DNA of 64,000 nt from JAHBNG01 sp039028975 (GCA_039028975.1 JBCCHB010000019.1:62001-126000), one strand, 5' to 3'; numbered from the stretch's first letter, positions 34,051 through 44,090 are shown. Notes: generated from the sequence alone by a model not told the origin. A program made the numbers and translations.

Positions 34051-37000
34051 ATGAAGCTTCAAACAATCTGGCAACTTTTCAAATTCGTTGCCTACAAGTA
34101 TTTTCTGCTCTTATTGAGAGTCATTATGTTACTGTTCGTATTTATCCTACTTGGGGTAGCCTCACAATCCTTTATGTTGCAGATGGCAACAGGTCACTTG
34201 TGGGCTTCAGGGGAATCTGTCGCTTCACTAGCTCTGTCGCTCTTACCTAGAATGGCAATTGCACAAACCCCACTACCTGATCTACTCATTGACAAACGGG
34301 TGAGCAACCCGAGTCCATTGCCCGGTGAAACTTTTATCTATACGATTCGCTATCGGTGTGCCAGTCTGACTGAGAACTGCCTAGCTGCTCAGATTGCCGA
34401 TACCGTCCCACCTGATTTGGAAATTGCTAGCTTCAGCGGTGTTAGTGGCAACATTGCGACCGTTAACCAAGGTAACAATACCATCACCTGGGATTTGGAA
34501 TCTGGCAACGAGGCTGGTCAATTAGAGGCTGGGTCGGCTGGACTCGTCAGCATTTGGGCACGTTTCCCCGTTTGTGGAGCCCAGTCGTCGACCCCAGGAG
34601 CCATCCTATCCAATATAGCCATCTTTTCGGAAGCAAGAGCTGGGTCTGTTTCGTCTCTTGCCAATAGTGCAGACATTACGGTCCCTACAATTGAGGATTG
34701 CCCTTTACCGCCAGCCCCCGACCCGACCGGATTTTCAAAAACAGGGGCATCCAACATTGCTCCGGGTGTCAGCTCCCATAATTTCCGCATTAACCTGCCC
34801 GCCAATGCTTCTGGGACATCCTACGTTATGAGCGATAACACACCCTCTGGTATGACCTTGAAACGTATTAGATTGGGTGGCGCAAACAGTGTACTCGGGC
34901 AGGCAGGTGCCACAGTCGATCTGCTTTGCGGAGGCATATGGTATGCCAATGCCTTTAACAACGCCCTAAATCTTGCAACGCATCTGCGTGGAGATGCGGC
35001 CTTAAACTGTACGACAGAGCCAACATTTGGTACAGACGACGGCGACTCGCTCTTTACCAATGTAGAAGCATTTCGGGTGACAGTGCCAGATGGAACGGCG
35101 GCTGGTGGAAGAATCGACCTCAGCTATGCAATTGATAGCACCTATCCAGTTGGTGGCACAATCGTCAACAGCGCAATCATAACAGAAGCAGCCGGAATTG
35201 ATGTCAACGGTGACGGGGCTTCCGGGGAGGTACTTGAAGCCAGTTCTCAAGTGAATCTCCTTGAAGCATACCCCATATTTCGTACAAATAAGCTCTTTAT
35301 TGTCCAGCCGGGTTACTTTAACCGGGAGACGCCTGCTTCATCTATTTTGGATGGGAATGGAAATTTACCCGAGTTCATCCAGTCACCAAATAACTCTCGC
35401 TATACAGACCTGGATCTAACCACTGTCTATCTTGCAGAGAATGATGCCGTTTGGGCCGTTAGTGGACGTATAGACCGCTTTTCGGCCACTGGGCAGAATA
35501 TTGTTGATCCCGTGGTCATTGATGATCTCCCCCCAGAATTTGACTTTATAGAGGATACAGAGACGGGCAATTTCATTCAGGTAGCTGTGCCTGACCCGGC
35601 AGGGATTGCCGATGCCTATAATCCGTTTATGAACCCAGCCTGCCGTTCACCCATCATAACCATTATCGATGACTTTGATGGCACGCGCGATCGTATCATT
35701 CTAGAATTCCCTGGCTGTATACTCTATGGGGGACTGGATCGAACTGCTGCACTGGGTTTCTACATCAGCGCTCGCCTGAAAGCCGGCACTTCGGCTGGCA
35801 TGGCCACTGAAAATACAATGCAAGCCACCACTACATCCCTAACTGCTCTAAAATGTGGCACGGGTGCCAATGCGCAGATTACAGATACCTGCACCAACCA
35901 AGGCAATGGTGTAACGATCCCTAACTTACTTATTGCCAGTGCAAACAAAACGGTGCAAGGGCTACTCAACACGGAATTCCCCAGCTTAAATGATTTGGGT
36001 CAGACCAATCAGGATGGGAGTGCGGTCTACGAGCTGATTATTGATCATGTGGGCAATGTTGACTATACCCAGATCGACTTGGTAGACATCCTGCCTTTTA
36101 TAGGCGATACAGGCGTGATTGACCTCAGTTCGCGAGGCTCAGCTTGGTCTATGGAATTGGCTGCTCCCATTCTAATAGAGCGCTACGATCCCAGCATGAA
36201 TCTTTGGTTTGCCGTTCCAGCCAGCGATCTGTCCTTAGGTCCATATTACTCTAGCAGTACCGATCCCTGCCGATTAGATCTATTCGGTCTTGAACTAGCG
36301 GTCGATGAAGGACAAGCAATCAATCCACCTGGCTGTGAAGCGAACCCATGGACGGGGCCGACGGCCACAAGTGCAGTTGGGGCGCGGTCTTTTGGTTTCC
36401 GTTTTGCACCAGCCACTCCTCTTCGGCCAGGGGAAAAGCTACGTACTCAGGTATCTGTACAGCCATTGATGGGAGAAATCAACGCCACCAGTGGTGACAT
36501 CGCGTGGAATTCCTTTGCCTATGGAGTTACCTTAAACGACCCTGAAAATGGCGGAACGCCAACCACTCTGCTGGCAACTGAACCGCTTGGGGCTGGTGTC
36601 GAACTAATCGAAACCAGCACAACCGCGGCAATCGGTGACCTTGTGTGGCTCGATAGCAACAACAATGGCATACAAGAGATCGGCGAGCCGCCCATCGCCA
36701 ATGTGCGCGTCAATCTCTATGCTGCAGACGGCAGCACGCCGATATTGGATACCAGCGGAAACCAGAAGAGTACCACAACCGGCACAAACGGTACCTATTT
36801 ATTTTGGGGGCTAGCCCCAAACACTCCATATGTGATCCGATTGGACAATGCCACTGACTACGCACCGACGGCTCCGCTTTATGGATATATCCTAACCACT
36901 GCAGAGACTTCTGGCAATGAGACAACGGATTCTGATGCCATCCTCAGTGTCACAAATGGATATCCAGAGATCAGCGCCACAACAGGTGCGGCTGGCACCG

Positions 37001-39126
37001 AAGTGCGGACCTATGACTTTGGGTTTATTAACCCCGCCAGCGTTGGTAATTATGTTTGGGATGATCAAAATGGGGATGGTGTACAAGATAACGAAGAGCC
37101 GGGCTTTGCCGAGATCACGATTACTTTACTTGATAGCAATGGAGCCATCGTAGATACCCAAGTGACAGATGCGACGGGTCGCTATCACTTTAGAGATGTT
37201 GTCCCCGGTCTCTACAGCATTCAGTTTGACCCGAATAGTTTACCTGTTACCCGTACGTTTACGGCCCAAGGTATATCTGGAAATGTCGCTACTGATTCTG
37301 ACGCTAATGCTTCAAGCGGTGAGACGGCACAATTTGTTCTCCTGGCAGGTCAAAATGATCTGACTTGGGATGCGGGTTTGATCCAGCCACCGCCATCTCC
37401 AGCTTCCATTCAAGGCCGCGCCTGGTCCGATCTCAACGACGATGGGCAAGACAACCAAAATGAACCAGGCGTGCCGGGTGTTCAGGTACTGCTTGTCGAC
37501 AGTCTTGGACTGCCGATCGCCTCTACCTTCACCGACGTCACCGGCGAATATTTATTTGACAATCTAACGCCAAGTCAAATCTATCAAGTCATTTTCGTTT
37601 CAGATAATACACAGATGATAACCACCAACCAAGATGTGCTAGGCGATGATACCATCGATTCAGACGCCAATCCAACAACTGGAGAGACACCGCCAGTTAC
37701 ACCGGTAGCCAGTGAACTCATCAGTGATATCGATGTAGGTTTAATCTCTAAACTCTCGTTGGGGAATCAAATTTGGTTTGATATCAATAACAGCGGAGGG
37801 GTTGATCCGAATGAAGCCGGCTTAGCTGGTTTCACCGTTCGGCTGCTAAACAACATTGGGACGGCTATATTGACGACAACAACAGACAGCGCTGGAAAAT
37901 ACGTCTTTACTGGGTTGGACGCAGGCGATTATATGGTAGAAGTCGAAGTACCCGCTGGTTATGTCTCCTCCATTGATACGGCTTCGACCTCTATCCCTAA
38001 CCTAATGGATGGCGATGACAACGGTGTGGACACACTATCTAGCATTTTTGCAACCAGCCTTAGCAACACTTCTTTGGGTAGCGCCTCCTTGCTCAGTTCC
38101 ACAATTCGCAGTGCTGTCATCACATTGAGCGCCGAGGGGAGTACGGCTGGAGAAGCCAGTATTGGAGAGAGCGATCATGGTTCCATCATCAACGGTGCTA
38201 TCGACACAACGCCTGATGCCAAAGCCTACTACACGGTAGACTTCGGCTTCTATCGCCCCGTTCAAGTAGGCAACCTTGTCTGGCTTGATGATAATCGAGA
38301 TGCCGTGACCGATACCACTGATAACAATGGTCTGTTTGACCCCAATGCAGGCGAAGTACCGGTAGGGAATGTATTGGTTCAAGCCTGGTTGGACAATGGC
38401 GATGGTCAATTTGAGGCAGCCACCGACGGAGCCGTCCCAGGAACACCGGATGGGATTGATACCACCGATACCAACGGCGAATATACGATCACGAATTTAC
38501 CGCCTGGCACATACTGGATTGTGCTCCCCGCCATAAACTTTGATGGACCCCTAACCAACTACGTCTCTTCTACCGGTGCTGGCGATCCGGATGAACAATC
38601 ACTATTGGCTGATCAGCAAGACGACGGCGGGGATGACTTCGTCAACGGCGCAATTATCGCTGCCGGGCTAATTACGCTCACCTCTGCAAGCGAACCGGCT
38701 GGTGAGGCATCTGCGCTCAACAGTTCTACTTCACCAGAGCCATTGTTCATCGATATCGATGCCAACTGGCTTGTAGACTTTGGGTTCGTACCTGGGCCAG
38801 TACCAAGTCTGGAGCTAAAGAAGAGACTCGTCAGCCCAGCAGGTGGACGCATTCTGGTCGGTGATACCTTGCGTTTTACGCTGCAGATAACCAACTCGGG
38901 TGATGTAGCTGTAACGGAACTGACGTTGAGCGATACATACGACATCACCATCCTCGAACTTATCACCACTTCCATTCCGTATGACGCACACTCAGACGGC
39001 AAGCTCACATGGCGTGGCAATTACCAAGCTGGAACGGGCAATTTACTTGGGACTCTACCACTCGCACCCAGTGACAGCTTCATCGTCACGCTCGATTTTC
39101 GTGTAATTGCACCGACGAGGCCGTAG
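34051..39126 (+). CDS. Giant surface protein with DUF11 and five SdrD B-like repeats
   Basis: 1691 residues from the ATG at 34051 (AAGGA ten bases upstream). A long signal region ends near AIAQ. Next come DUF11-type domains (PDLLIDKRVSNPSPLPGETFIYTI). Then five SdrD B/Cna B-like units follow, each opening with a G.(V/I)W.D.N.(D/N)G Ca-binding-type motif: IGDLVWLDSNNNGIQ, VGNYVWDDQNGDGVQ, IQGRAWSDLNDDGQ, LGNQIWFDINNSGG and VGNLVWLDDNRDAV. The last ~110 residues are a DUF11 domain that stops abruptly at FRVIAPTRP, with no sorting signal or membrane anchor. It is probably an adhesin or sheath component. The missing end suggests truncation. Confidence 0.88.
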   Translation: MKLQTIWQLFKFVAYKYFLLLLRVIMLLFVFILLGVASQSFMLQMATGHLWASGESVASLALSLLPRMAIAQTPLPDLLIDKRVSNPSPLPGETFIYTIRYRCASLTENCLAAQIADTVPPDLEIASFSGVSGNIATVNQGNNTITWDLESGNEAGQLEAGSAGLVSIWARFPVCGAQSSTPGAILSNIAIFSEARAGSVSSLANSADITVPTIEDCPLPPAPDPTGFSKTGASNIAPGVSSHNFRINLPANASGTSYVMSDNTPSGMTLKRIRLGGANSVLGQAGATVDLLCGGIWYANAFNNALNLATHLRGDAALNCTTEPTFGTDDGDSLFTNVEAFRVTVPDGTAAGGRIDLSYAIDSTYPVGGTIVNSAIITEAAGIDVNGDGASGEVLEASSQVNLLEAYPIFRTNKLFIVQPGYFNRETPASSILDGNGNLPEFIQSPNNSRYTDLDLTTVYLAENDAVWAVSGRIDRFSATGQNIVDPVVIDDLPPEFDFIEDTETGNFIQVAVPDPAGIADAYNPFMNPACRSPIITIIDDFDGTRDRIILEFPGCILYGGLDRTAALGFYISARLKAGTSAGMATENTMQATTTSLTALKCGTGANAQITDTCTNQGNGVTIPNLLIASANKTVQGLLNTEFPSLNDLGQTNQDGSAVYELIIDHVGNVDYTQIDLVDILPFIGDTGVIDLSSRGSAWSMELAAPILIERYDPSMNLWFAVPASDLSLGPYYSSSTDPCRLDLFGLELAVDEGQAINPPGCEANPWTGPTATSAVGARSFGFRFAPATPLRPGEKLRTQVSVQPLMGEINATSGDIAWNSFAYGVTLNDPENGGTPTTLLATEPLGAGVELIETSTTAAIGDLVWLDSNNNGIQEIGEPPIANVRVNLYAADGSTPILDTSGNQKSTTTGTNGTYLFWGLAPNTPYVIRLDNATDYAPTAPLYGYILTTAETSGNETTDSDAILSVTNGYPEISATTGAAGTEVRTYDFGFINPASVGNYVWDDQNGDGVQDNEEPGFAEITITLLDSNGAIVDTQVTDATGRYHFRDVVPGLYSIQFDPNSLPVTRTFTAQGISGNVATDSDANASSGETAQFVLLAGQNDLTWDAGLIQPPPSPASIQGRAWSDLNDDGQDNQNEPGVPGVQVLLVDSLGLPIASTFTDVTGEYLFDNLTPSQIYQVIFVSDNTQMITTNQDVLGDDTIDSDANPTTGETPPVTPVASELISDIDVGLISKLSLGNQIWFDINNSGGVDPNEAGLAGFTVRLLNNIGTAILTTTTDSAGKYVFTGLDAGDYMVEVEVPAGYVSSIDTASTSIPNLMDGDDNGVDTLSSIFATSLSNTSLGSASLLSSTIRSAVITLSAEGSTAGEASIGESDHGSIINGAIDTTPDAKAYYTVDFGFYRPVQVGNLVWLDDNRDAVTDTTDNNGLFDPNAGEVPVGNVLVQAWLDNGDGQFEAATDGAVPGTPDGIDTTDTNGEYTITNLPPGTYWIVLPAINFDGPLTNYVSSTGAGDPDEQSLLADQQDDGGDDFVNGAIIAAGLITLTSASEPAGEASALNSSTSPEPLFIDIDANWLVDFGFVPGPVPSLELKKRLVSPAGGRILVGDTLRFTLQITNSGDVAVTELTLSDTYDITILELITTSIPYDAHSDGKLTWRGNYQAGTGNLLGTLPLAPSDSFIVTLDFRVIAPTRP

Positions 39127-39206
39127 TGCTTAAATTAGGCTCTTCCCTTGCCTGGTGCATGCACTATATGGTAAATTTTTGCGACATTAGAATAGCCCTA
39201 TCGTAG

Positions 39207-39225
39207 GTGCGGCTTGCAGCCGCAC
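39207..39225. repeat. 8-bp hairpin after the surface-protein gene
   Basis: GTGCGGCT-TGC-AGCCGCAC, a stable 8-bp stem without a T-tract, between the convergent surface-protein and monooxygenase genes. It may act as a terminator or be a REP-like element. Confidence 0.45.
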
Positions 39226-39331
39226 AATCATGGAAGAACCCATTTGCTTCTCTTGAAAATGAGGGATTGGTCATGCTTGCACAGTTAAAAACAGCGCCTA
39301 CGTAATGTGTCATAGCCTATCGTACAGTCTG

Positions 39332-41137
39332 CTAGTTCAAGTGATGTACCCCTTGCAAGCCATAAACCGGTGTTGGGATTCCCTCCATTCGCGCCTTAAT
39401 CTGTAACGACAGGAACTGAGAGTAGTGGCGGGATTGATGCAGATTTCCACCGTGGAACCAGAGTGCTTCTTGCTGGGTTGGCTTCCACATATTGCGCTGC
39501 TCACCCTCCCAAGGGCCAGGGTCCTTAAGGGTGTCCGAGCCAAGCCCCCAACACTTGCCTACCTTGTCAGCCACTTCCGGAGAGATGAGCTTGGCAGCCC
39601 AGCCATTCATGGAGCCGTAACCAGTGGCAAGAACAATGAGATCCGCTTCTAATTCTGTACCGTCGGTGAGGACAACCGAATTTTCGGTGATCTTCTCCAC
39701 GTTCTCACCGCTTTTGAGTTTAACTTTGCCATCGATAATCAGTTGGGATGCGCCCACGTCGATGTAGTAACCGGAACCACGACGCAGATATTTCATAAAG
39801 AGACCCGATCCATCTTCACCAAAGTCCAGAAGGAAGCCAGCATCTTCCAAACCTTTGTAGAAATCAGCATCCTGTCGGGCCATCTCCTCATAGACGGGGA
39901 TTTGGAAGCTATGAAGAATGCGGTAGGGAATGGATGCAAAGATGAGATCGGCCATGTGGTGATCCACCCCATTGGCCATCGCTCGTTCTGAGTAGAGATC
40001 ACCCAGGGCCAGTTCCATTAATGTATTGGAGCGGGCGATGTGGGTAGAGGAGCGCTGGACCATGGTCACATCTGCACCATTTTCCCATAGAGCCGCGCAG
40101 ATATCGTGGGCCGAATTGTTAGAGCCAATAACGACGGCCTTCTTGCCACTATAGTCGCCGCTATCACCATGCTGGCTGGAGTGGTGGATATCCCCTTTGA
40201 ATGTATCGGCACCAGGGAACTCTGGCACGTTGGGCATACCGGACATGCCGGTGGCCAGGATGAGCTGCTTGGGACGCAATGTAACCTCTTCCCGACTGCC
40301 ATTGTTCACACCGCGGGTAACCTTGACCATCCACTCCTTGGCATCTTCATCATAGCTGGCGTTGGTACACTCTGTGGATGACCAGTAGTTCAGCTCCATG
40401 ATTTTGGTATACATCTCCAGCCAGTCACCGAGCTTGTCCTTAGGAGAAAAGACGGGCCAATGATCTGGGAAGGGCAGGTACGGCATGTGATCGTACCAGA
40501 CAGGATCATGAAGGCAGAGGGACTTATATCGCTTACGCCAGGAATCGCCTGCCCGCTCGTTCTTTTCGATAATAATGGTGGGAACACCCAAACGTCTGAG
40601 CCGTGCGCCAAGGCCGATGCCGCCTTGACCGCCGCCGATAATGACACAGTATGGCTGCTTCGTGTACCCTAACTCTGCCTCTTCTTGCTGCTTTCGCTCC
40701 AACCAATTCTTGCGCTCCTTGAACGCACCATGTTCTACACCTTGGGGGCGAGAGGGTCCTTTGGCCTCTTCATGTCCTTTTAGTTCGACCATGGTAGTCA
40801 ACAGGGTCCAACATTTGCCATTTAAGAGGCGAATCTGCCCTTTGCCCTGAGAGACCCCTGTCTCAAAGGTGAACCAGCCGTCGGTTACGCCATCAGCCTC
40901 GTTGGCTTCCCCTTCTATCTGAAAATTGGACGGTTGCACATGAGCATTGCGGGCTTCCAGCATATGTTGGATCTCCTCTTTGCCCTCAACCGTTTTGATA
41001 TTCCAGGTAAACGAGACCAGGTCGCGCCAATAGGATTCGTCGGCAAACATGTCTGTAGCAGTAGCCAGATCGCCCTGTTCTAGAGCAGCGCCAAAGTTGG
41101 ACAACCAATCGGAAAGTTGTTGGGTCGGTGTACTCAT
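39332..41137 (-). CDS. NTF2-like/flavin monooxygenase fusion
   Basis: 601 residues. Residues ~5-130 are an NTF2/SnoaL-like domain (DWLSNFGAALEQGDLATATDMFADESYWRDLVSF). The rest is a flavin-containing monooxygenase: FAD loop VIIGGGQGGIGLGARLRRLGV near 163, the FMO-type EFPGADTFKGDIHHSSQHGD, NADP loop VVIGSNNSAHDICAALWENGADVTMV, and the C-terminal LIVLATGYGSMNGW. Such YUCCA-like enzymes oxygenate soft nucleophiles or ketones; the substrate is unknown. The fused NTF2 domain is a known arrangement in environmental bacteria and fungi. Stands alone on the minus strand. Confidence 0.9.
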   Translation of the reverse strand: MSTPTQQLSDWLSNFGAALEQGDLATATDMFADESYWRDLVSFTWNIKTVEGKEEIQHMLEARNAHVQPSNFQIEGEANEADGVTDGWFTFETGVSQGKGQIRLLNGKCWTLLTTMVELKGHEEAKGPSRPQGVEHGAFKERKNWLERKQQEEAELGYTKQPYCVIIGGGQGGIGLGARLRRLGVPTIIIEKNERAGDSWRKRYKSLCLHDPVWYDHMPYLPFPDHWPVFSPKDKLGDWLEMYTKIMELNYWSSTECTNASYDEDAKEWMVKVTRGVNNGSREEVTLRPKQLILATGMSGMPNVPEFPGADTFKGDIHHSSQHGDSGDYSGKKAVVIGSNNSAHDICAALWENGADVTMVQRSSTHIARSNTLMELALGDLYSERAMANGVDHHMADLIFASIPYRILHSFQIPVYEEMARQDADFYKGLEDAGFLLDFGEDGSGLFMKYLRRGSGYYIDVGASQLIIDGKVKLKSGENVEKITENSVVLTDGTELEADLIVLATGYGSMNGWAAKLISPEVADKVGKCWGLGSDTLKDPGPWEGEQRNMWKPTQQEALWFHGGNLHQSRHYSQFLSLQIKARMEGIPTPVYGLQGVHHLN

Positions 41138-41357
41138 GGATTCTCCTTGGATAGTAAGTTGTGAATGAAAAGAGGGGTGGAATATAGCTATTGTACGTAA
41201 TTTGGGTTGGTTGTCAACCCTGCAAGCTCAAGCAGGCCCATTCCAAAAATGGGGAGAATGATTTGTAGAATTCTAAGTGGTTACAACCGGCTAATTCAAA
41301 ATCCGCATCTTGAATAGCAGCAACACCGAAAGATCATATCTCGCATCTCTTCTCCTT

Positions 41358-42170
41358 TTAGCGAGTTACGGATGGAAGCTGAGACTCGCCAAAAGGATAA
41401 ATGCGCTGACCCCGCAAAAATTTCAGAATAAAACCACCCGCCGGATGCTGAACGTCTTCCACCATCTGGATCGATTTGTCAATATCATACGCAACCGCAT
41501 GATGAGTGATTTGATAACCATCAGAGCCAACCTCTAACATCACATACCAAGCCTCAAGGTGTGGAACCCTGGGATTGCCAACACTGCCCAGATTAATGAC
41601 ATGGTGTTTGCCTGTCGCTTCGTCCTCCACATGGGTATTCATGGGCCAATGGGTGTGTCCTACGCAGATGATATCCGCATCTATTCCACTAAAGCGTTCT
41701 TGAACTTCTCCGGCTTCATAATCAGGGCGGATGCCTCGGCTATTGTCTTCGCCTGGCGAAGCATGGACACCAAGTAATCTCGAACCATCAGGCAAGGTTA
41801 AATGTTGCTCCAAAGGCAGTGACTTGAGAAAAGGCATCCAACCCGTTGCTATGGCTGCACCCTGTGTCCATGCCATGGTCAGAGCCACTTCCTCAAAGAC
41901 AGGCAGTTTGGTCAAATCTGATTCCACTGTTTTTGGGAATGGTGGTGGGCGGTGGCCTTCTGTGATGTAACGATCGGTATTGCCTCTGGTGTACCGAACA
42001 GTTGGCAGGCTAGCAAGTCGCTCGAGTACTTGAATCGGCTGAGTACCGACGGCAACCAGATCACCCAGCACCCAATATTCATCTACGCCACCTTGACGTT
42101 CAACATCGGCAAGGACCGCTTCTAAGGCGATGCAGTTGCCATGTATATCAGAGAAGAGAGCGATTTTCAT
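41358..42170 (-). CDS. YfcE-type metallophosphoesterase
   Basis: 270 residues with the full motif series MKIALFSDIHGN, WVLGDLVAVG, TRGNTDRY, GVHASPG, CVGHTHWPM and INLGSVGNPR. These are the binuclear-metal ligands of the calcineurin-like superfamily in its compact YfcE/MJ0936 form, active on phosphodiesters. It lies alone, with a long palindromic hairpin just upstream. Confidence 0.85.
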   Translation of the reverse strand: MKIALFSDIHGNCIALEAVLADVERQGGVDEYWVLGDLVAVGTQPIQVLERLASLPTVRYTRGNTDRYITEGHRPPPFPKTVESDLTKLPVFEEVALTMAWTQGAAIATGWMPFLKSLPLEQHLTLPDGSRLLGVHASPGEDNSRGIRPDYEAGEVQERFSGIDADIICVGHTHWPMNTHVEDEATGKHHVINLGSVGNPRVPHLEAWYVMLEVGSDGYQITHHAVAYDIDKSIQMVEDVQHPAGGFILKFLRGQRIYPFGESQLPSVTR

Positions 42171-42203
42171 ATCTATAGATGTTCAGATAAACATTTTCCT
42201 TAA

Positions 42204-42273
42204 TCATCAACAGATTAAACAGATTTTACAGATTAAGAAAGAAATCTGTGAAATCTATAGAATCTGTTGATGA
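42204..42273. repeat. Long palindromic hairpin of AATCTGT words
   Basis: Outer arms TCATCAACAGATT and AATCTGTTGATGA are perfect complements; inner arms AGATTTTACAGATT and AATCTGTGAAATCT pair with one mismatch. The 70-bp unit folds almost completely. It lies between the toxin remnant and the phosphoesterase gene and may end the toxin transcript. Confidence 0.65.
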
Positions 42274-42296
42274 AAATCTTTTTCTGAAAGACCATA

Positions 42297-42610
42297 TTAA
42301 AGTAGATCGGTCAGTAGTTGCTCTAAATCACCATAATCGTAGGGAGGTCTTTTCCTCACCGCTACGACGTCAACACAGCCATCAGCTTCGGTAATGGCAT
42401 ATAAGATGCGCCATCTTTCTACTCGAAGACGTCTTGGTTCTAACTCTATTATATTTATATTTGTTCGGCATCCAATTCTATGCTTGATGAAGGACGCGGC
42501 TCTTCAGCAAACCCATCGATGATTCTCCTAACTCGGTGTCGTATATTTCCAGGTAGGTTCTTGATTTCTGTCCATGCTGATGGTGTGACATAAACCGTGT
42601 AGCGACTCAC
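42297..42610 (-). pseudogene. RelE/ParE-like toxin, frameshifted
   Basis: From the GTG at 42608-42610 (AGAGGAAC upstream) the frame reads MSRYTVYVTPSAWTEIKNLPGNIRHRVRRIIDGFAEEPRPSSSIELD and then stops. One frame over it continues IIELEPRRLRVERWRILYAITEADGCVDVVAVRKRPPYDYGDLEQLLTDLL. Joined, the product is a standard ~104-residue RelE/ParE-type toxin with the RLRVE.WRI core. One base is missing around 42446-42475, so the toxin is inactive unless the break is a sequencing error. Its antitoxin gene is just upstream, separated by an R3 element. Confidence 0.75.
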
Positions 42611-42626
42611 CCCAGTTCCTCTTTAG

Positions 42627-42703
42627 GAATCAGGATCAAATAAAACCCGAAACTTCGACGCTGTCATCTCGAGTTCCCAAGGGATCTTTCATTTGGTTTT
42701 ATA
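42627..42703. repeat. R3 element, copy 1
   Basis: About 75 bp from GGAATCAGGATCAAATAAAACC to CTTTCATTTGGTTTTATA, with inner words TTCGAC and CTGTCATCTCGAGT. The ends form an ATAAAACC/GGTTTTAT inverted repeat. A second copy is at 54872. This one fills the gap between antitoxin and toxin. Confidence 0.7.
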
Positions 42704-42709
42704 AAATTC

Positions 42710-42925
42710 TCACTCCTTAACGTCATCCCACTTCAGCCACCCAGCTTTTGCGCGATCACCATCTACCTCGTCAAGTTGTTCATATGCATCCCTAAAAGCA
42801 CGAATATCGTCAACCGTTTCAAGCCACTCTAGAAGCGATTCCCATGCCTCAACATCAACAACTGCAAGTCGTCGCTGATTGACTGTAACATACTGCACCG
42901 CTTCCAGCGCTTCTAAACCTGTCAT
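42710..42925 (-). CDS. Antitoxin of a RelE/ParE-type pair
   Basis: 71 residues from the ATG at 42925, which has GGAGGG 7 bases upstream; the ATG at 42958 is less likely. MTGLEALEAVQYVTVNQRRLAVVDVEAWESLLEWLETVDDIRAF is a short acidic Phd/YefM-like antitoxin pattern: N-terminal DNA-binding half, then an acidic helix that would cover the toxin. The cognate toxin downstream is broken and displaced by a repeat insertion. Confidence 0.7.
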   Translation of the reverse strand: MTGLEALEAVQYVTVNQRRLAVVDVEAWESLLEWLETVDDIRAFRDAYEQLDEVDGDRAKAGWLKWDDVKE

Positions 42926-43013
42926 ATTGATTACCCTCCATTGGACATGAATTCTCAATCAGGCCAGCATTAGGGGTATTTTAACATATTGCTATGTACA
43001 ACAGTTCACCGAG

Positions 43014-44057
43014 TTATTCTTGCAAAGGCAGTTCCACTGAGTACCCCGTCTGCGACGAATGATAGATGGCCCGAATGAGTTCCACGGATTTGCGCGCCTC
43101 TGCACCTAGAATCCGCGGTGAACGATCGTCCCGAATGGCTTCAATAACATCCACGATCTGCCGGCGATGCATCTCAAAGCCGATGGCCGTTGGGTCAGCG
43201 GCACCACTTCCTTTGGCCTGCTCCAAATTGAGCATAGCTTCTTCTTCGCCTTCTGCCGCATCGGCCAACTGCCAGGTGACGATGCGACCTTCGGCCAATT
43301 CAATGGTTCCCTTATCACCCCGTAACTGAACACTTTGGCGGTCTCCGGGCCAACAGCTTGTGGCCCCCTGAATGACACCCAATGCACCGTTTTCAAATTC
43401 AAGGATGGCGGCGGCTGTATCTTCGGTCTCCATCTCATGGGCCAAGGTTTTGGTTTTGGCTGTCACACGCTTAATGGGGCCGGCCAACCATTGGAGCAGA
43501 TCAATTGAATGGATGGATTGGTTCATCAATGCACCGCCGCCGTCCAACGCCCACGTGCCGCGCCAGTTGCCATCGTAATATGCCTGATCCCGGAACCATT
43601 TGACATAGCAATCGGCAAAGGAGAGGACACCCAATCGTCCCGCATCTAAAGCTTCCTTGGCTTTGTGGGGGCCGTCGGCAAAGCGGGTAGGGAAGACACA
43701 GGCCAGGACAATACCGGCCTGCTCAGCCGCGTTGATAATGGCGTCCACCCTGGGCAGGGTAATATCGATGGGCTTTTCAACCAGTAGATGTTTACCGGCT
43801 TGGGCCGCGGCAACTGCAATTTCGGTATGGGTGCCACTGGGCGTGCAGATGGTCACAATGTCTACATCATCCCGGACCACGGCTTGGGCAAAATCGGCTA
43901 CCCACCCGGCTTGGCAATGCCTAGCTAAGGCACGGCCAGCCTCCTCGCCACGGTTACAGACAACAGTGACTTCTGTATCGGGAATGTGGGCAATGGCTTC
44001 TGCTTGTATCTTGCCGATATTGCCAGCACCAATGATGGCGAATCGTAGAGGTGTCAT
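43014..44057 (-). CDS. Gfo/Idh/MocA-family oxidoreductase
   Basis: 347 residues. A Rossmann fold opens MTPLRFAIIGAGNIGKIQAEAI. The catalytic-type EKPIDI follows after HLLVEKP near residue 95, and the C-terminal sheet domain has DGGGALMNQSIHSIDLLQW. These enzymes oxidise sugars or inositols with NAD(P). It is divergent from the carbohydrate ABC importer genes that begin at 44591, so a shared sugar pathway is likely. Confidence 0.9.
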   Translation of the reverse strand: MTPLRFAIIGAGNIGKIQAEAIAHIPDTEVTVVCNRGEEAGRALARHCQAGWVADFAQAVVRDDVDIVTICTPSGTHTEIAVAAAQAGKHLLVEKPIDITLPRVDAIINAAEQAGIVLACVFPTRFADGPHKAKEALDAGRLGVLSFADCYVKWFRDQAYYDGNWRGTWALDGGGALMNQSIHSIDLLQWLAGPIKRVTAKTKTLAHEMETEDTAAAILEFENGALGVIQGATSCWPGDRQSVQLRGDKGTIELAEGRIVTWQLADAAEGEEEAMLNLEQAKGSGAADPTAIGFEMHRRQIVDVIEAIRDDRSPRILGAEARKSVELIRAIYHSSQTGYSVELPLQE

Positions 44058-44090
44058 AGTTCGAATTCCTTACGGTGAGTCATTAACTAC

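Noticed and set aside
43066..43329. Plus-strand open frame within the Gfo/Idh/MocA gene
   Set aside because: Antisense shadow of a well-conserved oxidoreductase.
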